A DNA stretch of 64,000 nt from Nocardia bhagyanarayanae (GCF_006716565.1 NZ_VFPG01000001.1:2046001-2110000); one strand, 5' to 3'; counted from the stretch's first letter, positions 51,458 through 60,707 are shown. Notes: generated by a model from the letters alone, not told the origin. Translations and numbers: made by a program.

Positions 51458-51551
51458 CCACCATTTGACTACCGTCGATAGTGAAATGGATTCGACGGTA
51501 GTCATATGGTGGCTTTGCAAGATCAATTAGCCACCATTTGACTACCGTCGA
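51458..51551. repeat. Three-arm inverted/direct repeat able to form two mutually exclusive hairpins
   Basis: A 21-base arm (51458-51478, starting CCACCATTTGAC) is inverted at 51492-51512 with one mismatch and repeated directly and exactly at 51531-51551. Arms one and two can form a stem with a 13-base loop; arms two and three a stem with an 18-base loop; both cannot form at once. The DNA is markedly AT-richer than its surroundings. No start codon or gene follows closely. It could be an attenuator-like RNA, the ends of a small mobile element, or clustered operators. Confidence 0.7.
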
Positions 51552-51574
51552 TTTTCGCCGCGCGCTCACACCCA

Positions 51575-52745
51575 TGCGCGCCGGACCCACGCAGTGTCGG
51601 TGCAGGCCGGACCCGCGTACTGCCGGGCAGACCGGACCCGCGCACTTTCTGACCTCGGCACCGCTGGGGCAGGCTGCGCATTGCCCGACCCGCGCATTGC
51701 TGGCAGGGGTAGACCGGACCCGCGCACTGTCGGTGCAGGCCGGACCCGCGTACTGCCGGGGTAGACCGGGCCCGCGCACTGTCCGACCTGGGCACCGCTA
51801 GAGCAGGCTGGACTTGCCGCATTGCCCGACCCGCGCACTGCTGGCAGGGGCAGGCTGAACCCGCGCATTGCCCGACCCGCGCAGTGTCGGTGCAGGCGGA
51901 ACCCGCGCAGTGTCGGTGCAGACCGGGCCCGCGCAGTGTCGGTGCAGACCGGACCTGCGCAGTGCCGGGTAGACCGGGCCCGCGTACTGCCGGGGTAGAC
52001 CGGGCCCGCGCACTGTCCGACCTGGGCACCGCTGGAGCAGGCTGGACTTGCGCATTGCCGGACCCGCGCACTGCGGGGGCAGGCCGGACCCGCGTACTGT
52101 CCGACGTGCGCACTGCCGGAGCAGACCGGACCCGCGCACTGCCGGGCAGACCGGGCCCGCGCACTGTCCGACCTGGGCACCGCTGGAGCAGGCTGGACTT
52201 GCGCATTGCCCGACCCGCGCAGTGTCGGTGCAGGCCGAACCCGCGCACTGTCGGAGCAGACCGGACCTGCGCAGTGCCGGGGCAGACCGGACCTGCGCAG
52301 TGCCGGGGCAGACCGGACCTGCGCAGTGCCGGAGCAGACCGGACCCGCGCACTGTCCGACCTGGGCACCGCTGGAGCAGGCGGGACTTGCGCATTGCCGG
52401 ACCCGCGCACTGCGGGGGCAGGCTGGGCCCGCACACGGCTGGAGCAGTGCACGCTGCTGGAGCAGGCCGGACACGCGCAGTGTCTCGGTGCAGGCCGAAT
52501 CCGCGCACTGCTAGAGCAGGCTGGGCCCGCGCATTGCCGAACCCGGGCACTGCCGGAGGGACGCCGGACCCGCGCATCGCCGGGGCAGGCTGAATCCGCC
52601 GCATTGCCGGGGCAGGCTGGCCCGTGCACTGCCGGGCCCGGCTACTGCTGGGGCAGGCCGGACCTGCGCATTGCCGCACCCGCCCACTGCCGCACCCGCG
52701 CACTACCGACCCGCGCACTGCCGGACCAGGCGAAAGTGCGCACGA
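51575..52745. repeat. 1.2-kb degenerate tandem array with an about 26-bp core unit
   Basis: Units follow CCCGCGCAGTGTCGGTGCAG plus ACCGGG/A (26 bases), for example three consecutive near-identical units at about 51900-51975. They are interspersed with short 16-base units (CCCGCGCATTGCCCGA) and longer ones carrying a GAGCAGGCTGGAC insert. About 40 units are present. All six frames are largely open because the unit lacks stops, which explains long hypothetical reading frames on both strands; I do not call any as genes. It begins just after the hairpin cluster and ends before the alcohol dehydrogenase gene. Confidence 0.85.
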
Positions 52746-52794
52746 GCCGCACTGCCGACGGAAGAATCCGCGCAACCGGAGCGCTGGCGAAGCC

Positions 52795-53850
52795 TTACAT
52801 CGTCGCCGTATCGATCACGAACCGGTACCGCACGTCGCTCGCCACGACCCGGTCGTATGCGTTGTCGATCTCGTCCGCGGAGATCAACTCGATTTCCGCG
52901 CCGATGCCGTGCTGGGCGCAGAAGTCGAGCATTTCCTGCGTCTGCGCGATGCCGCCGATCATGGAACCCGCCAGCGACCTGCGGTAACCGGCGAGGGTGA
53001 ACGGCTTGATGGTCATCGGGTTCTCGGGGAGGCCGAGGATGACCAGTGTGCCGTCCAGGTTCAGCAGTTTCATGTAGTCGTCCAGCGGGAGGTCGGCCGA
53101 GACGGTGTTGAGGATCAGGTCGAAGCGGCCGCGCAGTTCGCGGAAGGTCTGCCGGTCGCCGGTGGCGTAGTAGTGGTGCGCGCCGAACCGCTTGCCGTCT
53201 TCCTGCTTGCTCAGCGAGTGGCTGAGGACGGTGACCTCCGCGCCCATCGCCGCGGCGATCTTCACGCCGACGTGTCCGAGCCCGCCCATGCCGATGATCG
53301 CGACGCGCTTGCCCGGTCCGGCCTGCCAGTGCCGCAGCGGCGAGAAGAGGGTGACGCCCGCGCACAGCAGCGGCGCGGCCACGTCGAGGCCGATGCCTTC
53401 CGGGATGGATACAACGAAGTTCTCGGTGACAACGACCTGGGTGGAGTAGCCGCCCAGGGTGTAGCCGCCGGGCTGCACCGCGGGGTCGACGACGGAGTTG
53501 TAGGTCATGGTGGCGCCGGCCTGGCAGTACTGCTCCTCGTCGGCCAGACACGGGGCGCACTTGCCGCAGGAGTCGACCATGCAGCCGACGCCGACCCGGT
53601 CGCCGACCTTGTACTTGCTCACCGCCGAGCCGACCGCCGCGACCAGGCCCGCGATCTCGTGGCCGGGCACGCAGGGGTAGCGGGTGCCGCCCCATTCGTC
53701 GCGCGCGGTGTGGATGTCCGAGTGGCAGATGCCCGCGTACTTGACGTCGATCAGCACGTCGTGCGGACCGAGCTCCCTGCGCTCGATGGTGACCTTCTCG
53801 AAGGCTCCGTCCGGAGCGGGCAGGGCGTAGGCGGCGGCAGCGGTGCTCAT
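52795..53850 (-). CDS. NAD(P)-dependent zinc alcohol dehydrogenase (YahK/AdhC type)
   Basis: The 351-residue protein has the catalytic zinc motifs [16 protein letters not shown] and [10 protein letters not shown], the structural-zinc loop [19 protein letters not shown] ending in a fourth Cys, the [12 protein letters not shown] substrate loop and the coenzyme-binding [15 protein letters not shown]. This pattern matches the cinnamyl-alcohol-dehydrogenase-like group (mycobacterial AdhC, E. coli YahK), usually NADP-specific aldehyde reductases. The ATG at 53850 is chosen because the upstream open frame is not family-like. The gene ends against the 26-bp repeat array, so its terminator may lie in repetitive DNA. 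Confidence 0.92.
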   Translation of the reverse strand: MSTAAAAYALPAPDGAFEKVTIERRELGPHDVLIDVKYAGICHSDIHTARDEWGGTRYPCVPGHEIAGLVAAVGSAVSKYKVGDRVGVGCMVDSCGKCAPCLADEEQYCQAGATMTYNSVVDPAVQPGGYTLGGYSTQVVVTENFVVSIPEGIGLDVAAPLLCAGVTLFSPLRHWQAGPGKRVAIIGMGGLGHVGVKIAAAMGAEVTVLSHSLSKQEDGKRFGAHHYYATGDRQTFRELRGRFDLILNTVSADLPLDDYMKLLNLDGTLVILGLPENPMTIKPFTLAGYRRSLAGSMIGGIAQTQEMLDFCAQHGIGAEIELISADEIDNAYDRVVASDVRYRFVIDTATM

Positions 53851-54043
53851 GAATATATGCCTACCGCCGCATGCTCGGGTTTGTCGAGCGGGGGCGTGCA
53901 CAGGGGTTTGTCGAGGCCAAGGCGGGGGATGTCCATCCTGCCTGGTTTTCCGGCCGACGGTCGAGCGGTCCGGAATTCCCGATCTACGGTGAAGATCTCC
54001 GGCCACAATGGAATTCGTCAGGCGTAGCGAGGCGGGAGTGCCC

Positions 54044-55147
54044 ATGGACGACGGACGACGCGGAAGCGGCGGCGGGCGTGCGCTCGCGCTGATCGTGGTC
54101 GCCGTGCTCGGGCTGGCGGGCTTCCTCGGTTACCGCGGTGAACTGCCGGGCTGGCCGCTGTTCACCGGCCCGGGCACCGCCATCGCGCCGATGCCGCCCG
54201 CACCGGCGCCCCCGCTGGACCGGGCGGCGGTCGCGGCCGCTGTGGAACCGGCCATGGTGCACATCAGCACCGCCACCGAGACGTTCGGTCAGGGCGCGGC
54301 CGGATCGGGCATCGTGCTCACCGCCGAGGGACAGGTGCTGACCAGCCATCACGTGGTCAAGGGCGCCGACACGGTCACCGTGACCTCGGTCGGCACCGGG
54401 CAGGTCTGGTCGGCAACGGTGCTCGGCTACGACTCCGGCGTCGACATCGCCCTGCTCGAGCTGCCCGGCGCCGCCGGACTCACCGTCGCCCGGCTCGGCA
54501 ATTCCGCCGACGTGCGGTTGCACGACGAGGTGCTCGCCATCGGCAACGCGGGCGGCGCGGGCGGCACGCCGACGTCGATCACCGGGAATGTCACCGATCT
54601 CGACAGCACGATCGTCGCGCTGAACTCCGCCGACCTGTCCCGCAAGGCGCTGTCGGGCATGTTGGAGATCGCAGCAGCTGTCAGTTCCGGGCAGTCCGGG
54701 GGAGCGCTCGCCGATTGGCGCGGCGCGATCATCGGCGTGATCACCGCCGCGTCGGGTGAGCACGATCCGGAGGTCGACCGCGAGCCCAACGGGTACGCGG
54801 TGCCGATCGACACCGCTATGCGGGTGGTGCGCCAGATCCGTTCCGGCACGCCGACCGACACGGTGCACATCGGCCCGACCGCGACGCTCGGCGTGCTGAT
54901 CTCCGACGCGAGACCCAGCGGCGCGCGCATCGATGTCGCGATCTACGGCAGCCCGGCCCACGCGGCGGGACTCGCCGACGGTGAGGTGATCACCTCGATC
55001 GACGGCCGGGCGATCACCAGCGCCCGCGCCCTGCGCGCGGCGATCAACGTGCGCAAACCCGATGAGACGGTGCGCCTCGGCGTGCTCGGCCCCGGCGGCG
55101 TCGAGCGGACGGTGACCGTCGTGCTCGGCAAGGGCGCGCCGAACTGA
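54044..55147 (+). CDS. S1C-family (HtrA/DegP-like) trypsin-fold protease with PDZ domain
   Basis: The 367-residue protein has a single N-terminal membrane anchor ([17 protein letters not shown]) and a Pro-rich spacer, so the protease faces outside the membrane. The triad is visible: His in [10 protein letters not shown], Asp in [13 protein letters not shown] and Ser in [16 protein letters not shown] domain follows ([35 protein letters not shown]). It likely degrades or processes misfolded envelope proteins. ATG 54044 is preceded by GCGGGAG; ATG 54008 would add 12 residues. It converges with the VKOR gene. Confidence 0.9.
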   Translation: MDDGRRGSGGGRALALIVVAVLGLAGFLGYRGELPGWPLFTGPGTAIAPMPPAPAPPLDRAAVAAAVEPAMVHISTATETFGQGAAGSGIVLTAEGQVLTSHHVVKGADTVTVTSVGTGQVWSATVLGYDSGVDIALLELPGAAGLTVARLGNSADVRLHDEVLAIGNAGGAGGTPTSITGNVTDLDSTIVALNSADLSRKALSGMLEIAAAVSSGQSGGALADWRGAIIGVITAASGEHDPEVDREPNGYAVPIDTAMRVVRQIRSGTPTDTVHIGPTATLGVLISDARPSGARIDVAIYGSPAHAAGLADGEVITSIDGRAITSARALRAAINVRKPDETVRLGVLGPGGVERTVTVVLGKGAPN

Positions 55148-55153
55148 CCCGGC

Positions 55154-55720
55154 TCAGAACAGGCTCAGCCAGTAGTCCTGGAAACGCAGGAAGATCAGCA
55201 GCAGCACCACCGCGTAGAAGAGCGCGACGATGGTCCAGCGCCATTCGGCGAGCACGCCGAGCGGGCCGCTCGAACGACCCCACAGCTGATCGGTGGCCAC
55301 CGCGAACAGCGGCGTGACGATCGCCCAGACAACCATGCAGTACGGGCACAGCGCGTTGATGCGGTACAGGCTCTGGAAGATGAGCCAGCAGACGAAGCCG
55401 ATGCCCGCCACCGTGCCCAGCCACAGGCCACCCCAGATCCACTTCGGGAACCCGAGCCCGGCGACCGCGAGAACGCCGAGGGTGACGACCACGGAGAAGG
55501 CGACGATGCCCATCAGCGGGTTCGGAAACCCGAACACCGACGCTTGATCCGTCACCATGACCGAGCCGCAGGACAGGATCGGATTGATGCTGCACGAGGG
55601 CCGGTAGTCGGGATCGGTGAAGAGCTTGAACCGCTCGATGGTCAGCGCCATCGAGGCGAGCCAGCCCGCCAGGCCGCAGATCAGCAGCAGCCAGGCGGAC
55701 CGGGGTGGCGCGGCGATCAC
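55154..55720 (-). CDS. Vitamin K epoxide reductase (VKOR) family membrane protein
   Basis: The 188-residue protein starts at a GTG that overlaps the DsbA-like gene's stop (GTGA). It has about five hydrophobic segments, the conserved Cys pair region SCSINPILSCGSVM with the following Ser, FGFPNPLMGIVAF and the active CxxC in NALCPYCMVVWAI. VKOR reoxidises the DsbA-like partner using menaquinone, driving disulfide formation in exported proteins. The DsbA-like protein is encoded just upstream, a typical actinobacterial pair. Confidence 0.93.
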   Translation of the reverse strand: MIAAPPRSAWLLLICGLAGWLASMALTIERFKLFTDPDYRPSCSINPILSCGSVMVTDQASVFGFPNPLMGIVAFSVVVTLGVLAVAGLGFPKWIWGGLWLGTVAGIGFVCWLIFQSLYRINALCPYCMVVWAIVTPLFAVATDQLWGRSSGPLGVLAEWRWTIVALFYAVVLLLIFLRFQDYWLSLF

Positions 55721-56466
55721 TGGCCCGCGGCCGCCGTTGCGATGGCCTGCTGGAGCGCGCTCGGGTTGACCTGCTTGCCGTCCACGAAGACCGTCGGCGT
55801 GGACTGGATACCGCCGTCGAAGGCCTGGTTGGTGGTCGACGCGACGTACTTGTCGTAGGTGCGGTCGGTGATGCAGCTCGCGACGTCCTCGGTGTAGCCG
55901 ACGGACTTCGCGATCTCGATGAGCTGCTGGTCGGTCAGGCCGTTGCCGCCCTCCGGCGGCTGCTGGGCGAACATCGCCTTCAGCCACGCCTGGTACTTGG
56001 TCGGGTCCTGCTGGGCGACGCAGTAGGAGGCGTTGGCCGCGCGGGTCGAGTACTCCGTGGTGGAGGCCTTGTCCAGGAACGAGATGATGTTGTATTCGAC
56101 CGCGGCGGTGCCGTTGGCGACCGCGTCTTCCAGCAGCTGGCCGTAGGTGGCCTCGAACGCCTTGCACGCGGGGCACTGCAAGTCGGCGACCACCCGGACG
56201 GTGACCTTGGCCTCCGGCTTGCCGACGCGGATCGAGCCATTGTCGGTGATGGATCCGGTGACGGCTCCCGGCGCCTGCGCGGCGGCGATGCTCGGGGTGG
56301 GGCCCGGGTCGTCCTTCTCCGCCTTCTTGACCGCGAGTCCGATGCCGATCGCGGCGACCAGGCCGATCAGCACGGCGGCCACCGCCACCTGGATGAGGAT
56401 CTTGCGGTTACGGTCGGCGCGCTCCGCCTTCAGCAGCGGATTCGTCCGTCCCGGGTTGTTGCTCAC
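55717..56466 (-). CDS. DsbA-like membrane-anchored thiol:disulfide oxidoreductase
   Basis: The 249-residue protein has a charged N-terminus, one membrane anchor (VAVAAVLIGLVAAIGIGLAV) and an extracytoplasmic thioredoxin domain. The active CxxC is in VVADLQCPACKAFEATYG and the cis-Pro loop in GIQSTPTVFVDGK. A second pair of cysteines (ASYCVAQQ and ASCITDRT) probably forms a structural disulfide. It donates disulfides to exported proteins and is recycled by the VKOR encoded next. The start is the GTG at 56466. Divergence from the aqd-like locus leaves 229 bases without a gene. Confidence 0.92.
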   Translation of the reverse strand: MSNNPGRTNPLLKAERADRNRKILIQVAVAAVLIGLVAAIGIGLAVKKAEKDDPGPTPSIAAAQAPGAVTGSITDNGSIRVGKPEAKVTVRVVADLQCPACKAFEATYGQLLEDAVANGTAAVEYNIISFLDKASTTEYSTRAANASYCVAQQDPTKYQAWLKAMFAQQPPEGGNGLTDQQLIEIAKSVGYTEDVASCITDRTYDKYVASTTNQAFDGGIQSTPTVFVDGKQVNPSALQQAIATAAAGQ

Positions 56467-56695
56467 CGTGCGCTCACCACGCCTTTCGCTCGCCTGCCGG
56501 TTTCGCCTGCCGCCACGATGGTAGTTCCGGAACTGTTCGCGGAGCGGTCGGGCACGGCCACATCATCGTGGGTCAACCTGAGAGATTCCGAAATTTCCCA
56601 CTGGCCTATTCCGTAATTCGCGCGTGCGTGGTCCGAGTTGCGCGCGGACGCGCCGCGATTCGACGCGGGGATGCCGTGCTTGTGCGCGGGCGTTT

Positions 56696-57265
56696 TCAGC
56701 GCGCCGCCGCTCCGCTGAGCACGAGATCGACGGCGTCGCGGGCCCACGCGGCCGGAATCGCGCCGCCGAGGTGGGTGACCTGCAAGTGCACCAAGCCGCC
56801 GAGCGTGAGCATGATCAGCCTCGGATCGGTGGTCGGCGCGAGTTCGCCGCGCGCCATCCCGCGGCGAACGATCTCCTCCGAGGCGGAGAGCCGAGTCACC
56901 CAGAATTGCCTGCGCGCCTCGGCCACCTCGGGATCGTTGTCGGCGATGGCGGTTCCGCGAATCAGCGCGGCGCCGGAGGGCGTCTCGGCGAACCGGATCA
57001 GATCGGCGAGGAAAGCCTCCAGATCGGCGCGGGCCGAGCCGGTGTCGGCGATCGGTATCTCCGCGTCCAAGCGTGCGAGCAGGGCGTCGATCAGCAGTTT
57101 GGGCAGCGTCTTCCAGCGGCGATAGATCGAGGTCTCGTGCACGCCTGCGGCGTCGGCCACGTCGGCGATGCGCACCTGGTCGATGCCGACGGACTCGATG
57201 CGCGCCAGCGTCGCGTCGAGCACGGCCTGACGCAATCGCGCGCCGCGGATCTGGGGGTTCGCCAT
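56696..57265 (-). CDS. aqdR: TetR-family repressor, AqdR-like
   Basis: The 189-residue protein has the helix-turn-helix ARIESVGIDQVRIADVADAA with GVHETSIYRRW and a TetR_C-type sensor half (GSARADLEAFLADLIRF, SGAALIRGTAIADNDPEVAE). It is divergent from an esterase/monooxygenase/dioxygenase operon, as aqdR is in the alkylquinolone-degrading loci of Rhodococcus and Mycobacteroides. Two copies of a palindrome, CGCAAGTC-x-GACTTGCG type, lie between the genes and are the likely binding sites. The name is by synteny and needs sequence comparison. Confidence 0.8.
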   Translation of the reverse strand: MANPQIRGARLRQAVLDATLARIESVGIDQVRIADVADAAGVHETSIYRRWKTLPKLLIDALLARLDAEIPIADTGSARADLEAFLADLIRFAETPSGAALIRGTAIADNDPEVAEARRQFWVTRLSASEEIVRRGMARGELAPTTDPRLIMLTLGGLVHLQVTHLGGAIPAAWARDAVDLVLSGAAAR

Positions 57266-57276
57266 ATCTCGATTAT

Positions 57277-57344
57277 CGCAAGTCGTCTTGCGTTATTGCC
57301 GCGCGGGTCTTACCGTGGGGGCACAACGCAAGTCGACTTGCGTT
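57277..57344. promoter_or_regulatory. Two palindromic operators in the aqd-like divergent promoter
   Basis: CGCAAGTCGTCTTGCG lies at 57277-57292 and the perfect palindrome AACGCAAGTCGACTTGCGTT at 57325-57344, with centres about 50 bases apart. One is close to the repressor start and the other just before the esterase start at 57361. This layout suits simultaneous control of both transcripts by the TetR protein. Confidence 0.75.
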
Positions 57345-57360
57345 AGAAGGCGAGAGTGGC

Positions 57361-58686
57361 ATGGACGATGTGGTCCTCGGGGGTCTGCGCGGCGAAAGCG
57401 CCGACGGCGTGGTGGCGTTCCGGAATATTCGGTACGCGCGCGCCGAGCGATTCGAGCCGCCCGAGCGGATACCGGCGCACGACGGGACGCGTGACGCGAC
57501 GAGCCGGGGTCCGAGTGCGCCGCAACTGCCCTCCCGGCTCGGGGTGGTGATGGGCGTGCCTGCGGCGTTCGAGCAGTCCGAGGACTGCCTCGTCCTCACC
57601 GTCACCGCCCCGGCTGGGGCCGTCCCCGGTGGTTGCGCCGTGCTGGTCTGGTTGCACGGCGGGGCGTATCTGACCGGTGGCGGCGAATGGAATCTCTACG
57701 ACGCGGACCGGCTGGTGCGCGAAACCGGGATCGTGGTGGTCTCCGTGTCCTATCGACTCGGCGTGCTGGGTTACCTTCGCGCCCCGGGTGTTTCGCCGGG
57801 CAACCTCGGTTTGCTGGACCAGCTGACGGCGCTCGAATGGGTCCGCGACAACATCCGCGCCTTCGGCGGTGATCCCGCGCGGGTGACCGTCGCGGGACAG
57901 TCGGCGGGCGCGCAATCGGTCGTGGCGATGTTGGGCATTGGCCGGGCCGAGGGCTTGTTCGCGCGGGCGATCGTGCAGAGCGCGCCATTCGGCGTCGGCT
58001 TCCATCGACCTGCCGACGCCGAACGTGCCGGTGCGGTGTTCCTCGGGGAACTCGGCGGCGACCCACGGACCGCGGATGTTCCGGAAATCCTCGCGGCACA
58101 GGCGCGTACGGCGGTGCGCTTGGCCGGACCAGGCGGCCTGAACTCCGCGCCGCCCTTCCTCCCGGTGCGCGAGACCGAGGTACTGCCCGGTGACGAGGAC
58201 TGGCGTCGGCTGGTCCGCGAGCGCGCGGCGCGGACGCCGGTGCTCGTCGGCAGTACGGCGGCTGAGATGCGCGCGTTCTACGGCGGGCCGCACCCGGTGT
58301 TCGGCAGGGTACGGCGCACGCCGGTCATCGGGGCGCGGTTGACGGCCGCCGCGGAGCGGACTGTCGGACGGAAGGTGTTCGAGGACGGTGTGTTCCGGTT
58401 CGCGGATCTGCTGACCGAGTCCGGCGGTGCGGTCTTCTGCTACCGGTTCGGAGTGCTGCATCCGGACGGTCCGTTCGGGGCGTGCCATTGCATCGAACTG
58501 CCGCTGTTGTTCGGCGCGGCCGACGACTGGCGCGCGGCGCCGATGGTGCGCCCGTTGGATTCGGACCGTCTAGATGAGCTCGGCGTCCGAACACGTGGCT
58601 ACTGGGGCGAATTCGTGCGGACCGGAAGTATCGGCGACCGGCCGCCTCATCGGCGCGGTTCGCGTGCCGTTCTGGAGCTCCCGTGA
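57361..58686 (+). CDS. aqdA: Type-B carboxylesterase, AqdA-like
   Basis: The 441-residue protein is a carboxylesterase/cholinesterase-fold hydrolase: SEDCLVLTV, oxyanion hole WLHGGAYLTGG, NLGLLDQLTALEWVRDNI, nucleophile elbow VAGQSAGAQSV (Ser), a Glu-containing region (VLVGSTAAEMRAF) and the C-terminal His in FGACHCIELPLLFG. In aqd loci the hydrolase cleaves the N-acylanthranilate left after ring opening. The ATG follows the operator by 16 bases. The gene overlaps or abuts the monooxygenase gene, supporting a single operon. Substrate is inferred from synteny. Confidence 0.8.
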   Translation: MDDVVLGGLRGESADGVVAFRNIRYARAERFEPPERIPAHDGTRDATSRGPSAPQLPSRLGVVMGVPAAFEQSEDCLVLTVTAPAGAVPGGCAVLVWLHGGAYLTGGGEWNLYDADRLVRETGIVVVSVSYRLGVLGYLRAPGVSPGNLGLLDQLTALEWVRDNIRAFGGDPARVTVAGQSAGAQSVVAMLGIGRAEGLFARAIVQSAPFGVGFHRPADAERAGAVFLGELGGDPRTADVPEILAAQARTAVRLAGPGGLNSAPPFLPVRETEVLPGDEDWRRLVRERAARTPVLVGSTAAEMRAFYGGPHPVFGRVRRTPVIGARLTAAAERTVGRKVFEDGVFRFADLLTESGGAVFCYRFGVLHPDGPFGACHCIELPLLFGAADDWRAAPMVRPLDSDRLDELGVRTRGYWGEFVRTGSIGDRPPHRRGSRAVLELP

Positions 58687-58715
58687 GAGGGCGCGTGCGA
58701 GAGAGGAGCCGGTCG

Positions 58716-59849
58716 GTGGGACGGCATGCGGAAGTGATCGGCGGCGGCATCGGCGGGCTCACCGCGGCCACCGCGCTGGCCATGGACGGGTGGACGGTGC
58801 GGCTGCACGAGCGGCAGTCCGCCATCCGCGCCGTCGGAGCCGGAATCTACGTGTGGGACAACGGTTTGTCTGCCCTGGAGGCGATCGGCGCCTACCGCGA
58901 AGCCACGCTCGGCGCGCATATCGGACCGGCCGTGGAGGCTCGTTCGCGCTCCGGTCGCACGCTCTACCGGATCGGCATCAACGGGCCGGGGCAGCCACGG
59001 TGCTACACGTTGCTCCGGGACCGGCTGATCGAGGCCCTGGTGCACGCGGCCGAGCGGGCGGGCGTGGAACTGGTCACCGATTCCCGCGCGGTGTCGGCGG
59101 ACCCGGACGGTGCCGTCGCTTTCGACGACGGACGCACGGAGACAGCGGATCTCGTCGTCGCCGCGGACGGCGTCCATTCGCGGTTGCGCGACCGGCTGGA
59201 CATGGCGACCCGGCGGGTGCGGATGCGTCAAGGCGCTGCGCGGCTCATGGTGCCCGCCTCACCCGACTACTTTCCCGCCGAGGATTTGGTCGAGCACCTC
59301 GAGTACTTCGGGGGCCGGCGGCGGTTGCTCTACACGCCGTGCACGCCTGAACACGTCTATCTCGCCTTGGTTTCCGACGTCGACGACCCGTCGACGCGCG
59401 GCTCGAGCATCGATTTCGAGTCCTGGGTACGTAGCTTCCCCGGCCTGGCGAACTTGCTGCGGCGGGCCGAGGGCATTCCGATCCGCTGGGACACCTTCGA
59501 ATACATCCGCCTCCGCTCGTGGTCGTGCGGCCGGGTCGCGTTTCTGGGCGACGCCGCGCACGCCCAGCCGCCCTACCTCGGGCAGGGCGGCGGCACCGCG
59601 ATGACCAACGCCGTCTCGCTGGCAGCGACGGTGGGCAGGCCGGGGCTCGCGCTCGGTGACGCGCTGGCGGCCTGGGAGCGCGAGCAGCGGCCGGACATCG
59701 AACGCACGCAGCGGACTTCGTACCGGATGCGACTGCTCAACGCCGTGCCCGACGCGGTGCGCGACCCGCTGCTGAGCCTGGTCGGGCGCACCTCCGGCTT
59801 CGCCGACAGTCAGCTGGCCGCTACCAAATTGCGTCCGACCGCTTCGTGA
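58716..59849 (+). CDS. aqdB: FAD-dependent aromatic monooxygenase, AqdB-like
   Basis: The 377-residue protein is a class A flavoprotein hydroxylase: dinucleotide motif VIGGGIGGLTAATALAMDGW, the DG motif LVVAADGVHSRLRDRL and the GD motif FLGDAAHAQPPYLGQGGG. AqdB hydroxylates 2-alkyl-4-quinolones at C3, turning HHQ into PQS. I prefer GTG 58716, as GAGAGGAG lies upstream and the protein then starts close to the FAD motif; the GTG at 58683 would overlap the esterase stop as GTGA. The alternative substrates for this large family are salicylate-like aromatics, so the name depends on the neighbouring dioxygenase. Confidence 0.8.
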   Translation: MGRHAEVIGGGIGGLTAATALAMDGWTVRLHERQSAIRAVGAGIYVWDNGLSALEAIGAYREATLGAHIGPAVEARSRSGRTLYRIGINGPGQPRCYTLLRDRLIEALVHAAERAGVELVTDSRAVSADPDGAVAFDDGRTETADLVVAADGVHSRLRDRLDMATRRVRMRQGAARLMVPASPDYFPAEDLVEHLEYFGGRRRLLYTPCTPEHVYLALVSDVDDPSTRGSSIDFESWVRSFPGLANLLRRAEGIPIRWDTFEYIRLRSWSCGRVAFLGDAAHAQPPYLGQGGGTAMTNAVSLAATVGRPGLALGDALAAWEREQRPDIERTQRTSYRMRLLNAVPDAVRDPLLSLVGRTSGFADSQLAATKLRPTAS

Positions 59850-59881
59850 GAACGCTCGCCGAACAAGAAACAGGAGAAGAG

Positions 59882-60700
59882 ATGCTCAACACCTACCGGA
59901 TCAACGGCGTCGAAATTGGTTTCGATGACCAAGGCTACGCGCCGGGGCGGCCCGCGATCGTGCTGCTGCCCGGCTGGGGCCACGACCATCGCGCCTTCGA
60001 CCGGCTGCTGCCCTACTTGCGGCCGCACCACCGGGTGGTGCGCGTGTGCTGGCGCGGTCACGGCGTCGACCGCACGCTCGTCGGTGATTTCGGCGTCGCC
60101 GAGCAGGTTTCCGACACCATCGGCCTGCTGGACGCGCTGGAGGTGGAGTCCTTCATCCCGCTTTCGCACGCGCACGGCGGCTGGGCGGCGATGGACATCG
60201 CCGAAAAGCTCGGCGCCGAAAGGGTTCCCGCGCTCCTGCTGCTCGACCTGATCATGACTCCGCCGCCGCCGGAGTTCGCCGCCGGACTCCAGGCGCTACA
60301 GCGCAAGGAGAGCTGGCGGGCCGCCCAGCAGGCGCTGGTGGACAGCTGGCTGGCGGGCAGCGTCGACCAGTCGGTGCTCGACCACGTGCGCTACGAGGCG
60401 GGCGGCCACGGTTTCGACATGTGGGCGCGCTCCGGACGGGTCATCGAAAACGCCTACGCCACTTGGGGTTCGCCAATGGCACGCCTCGACGAGCTTGCCG
60501 AGCCACGGCCGGTGCGTCATGTCTTCTCGCACCCGAAGTCCTCGGACTACGACGCCGTGCACGAGGAATTCCGCCGCACCCACCCGTGGTTCAGCTACAC
60601 CCGCCTCGACGGCCACACCCACTTCCCCGGCATCGAACTCCCGGATCGCGTGGCGGCGGAACTCTTCGACCTCATCGGCACCGACCGCGCCGTCGGCTGA
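59882..60700 (+). CDS. aqdC: Cofactor-free 2,4-dioxygenase of the alpha/beta-hydrolase fold, AqdC/Hod-like
   Basis: The 272-residue protein matches Hod/Qdo/AqdC, which cleave 3-hydroxy-4-quinolones (PQS) with O2, releasing CO and an N-acylanthranilate, without metal or cofactor. Motifs are LLPGWGHDHRAFDRLLPYL, CWRGHGVD, the elbow LSHAHGGWAAMD near residue 97 and the catalytic-His stretch DGHTHFPGIELPD near 247. The elbow has Ala where esterases have Ser. This speaks for a dioxygenase, whose chemistry uses the His/Asp pair. AGGAG precedes the ATG at 59882. Last gene of the operon. Confidence 0.82.
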   Translation: MLNTYRINGVEIGFDDQGYAPGRPAIVLLPGWGHDHRAFDRLLPYLRPHHRVVRVCWRGHGVDRTLVGDFGVAEQVSDTIGLLDALEVESFIPLSHAHGGWAAMDIAEKLGAERVPALLLLDLIMTPPPPEFAAGLQALQRKESWRAAQQALVDSWLAGSVDQSVLDHVRYEAGGHGFDMWARSGRVIENAYATWGSPMARLDELAEPRPVRHVFSHPKSSDYDAVHEEFRRTHPWFSYTRLDGHTHFPGIELPDRVAAELFDLIGTDRAVG

Positions 60701-60707
60701 AAGCGAC

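Noticed and set aside
51575..52745. CRISPR array
   Set aside because: The units have no constant repeat/unique spacer alternation, spacers would be repeats themselves, and no cas genes are near.
51523..52775. Reverse- and forward-strand proteins of 300-370 residues over the 26-bp array
   Set aside because: Same reason: stop-free repeat units open all frames. No conserved start, no domain, and Cys/Pro/Ala composition follows directly from the repeat.
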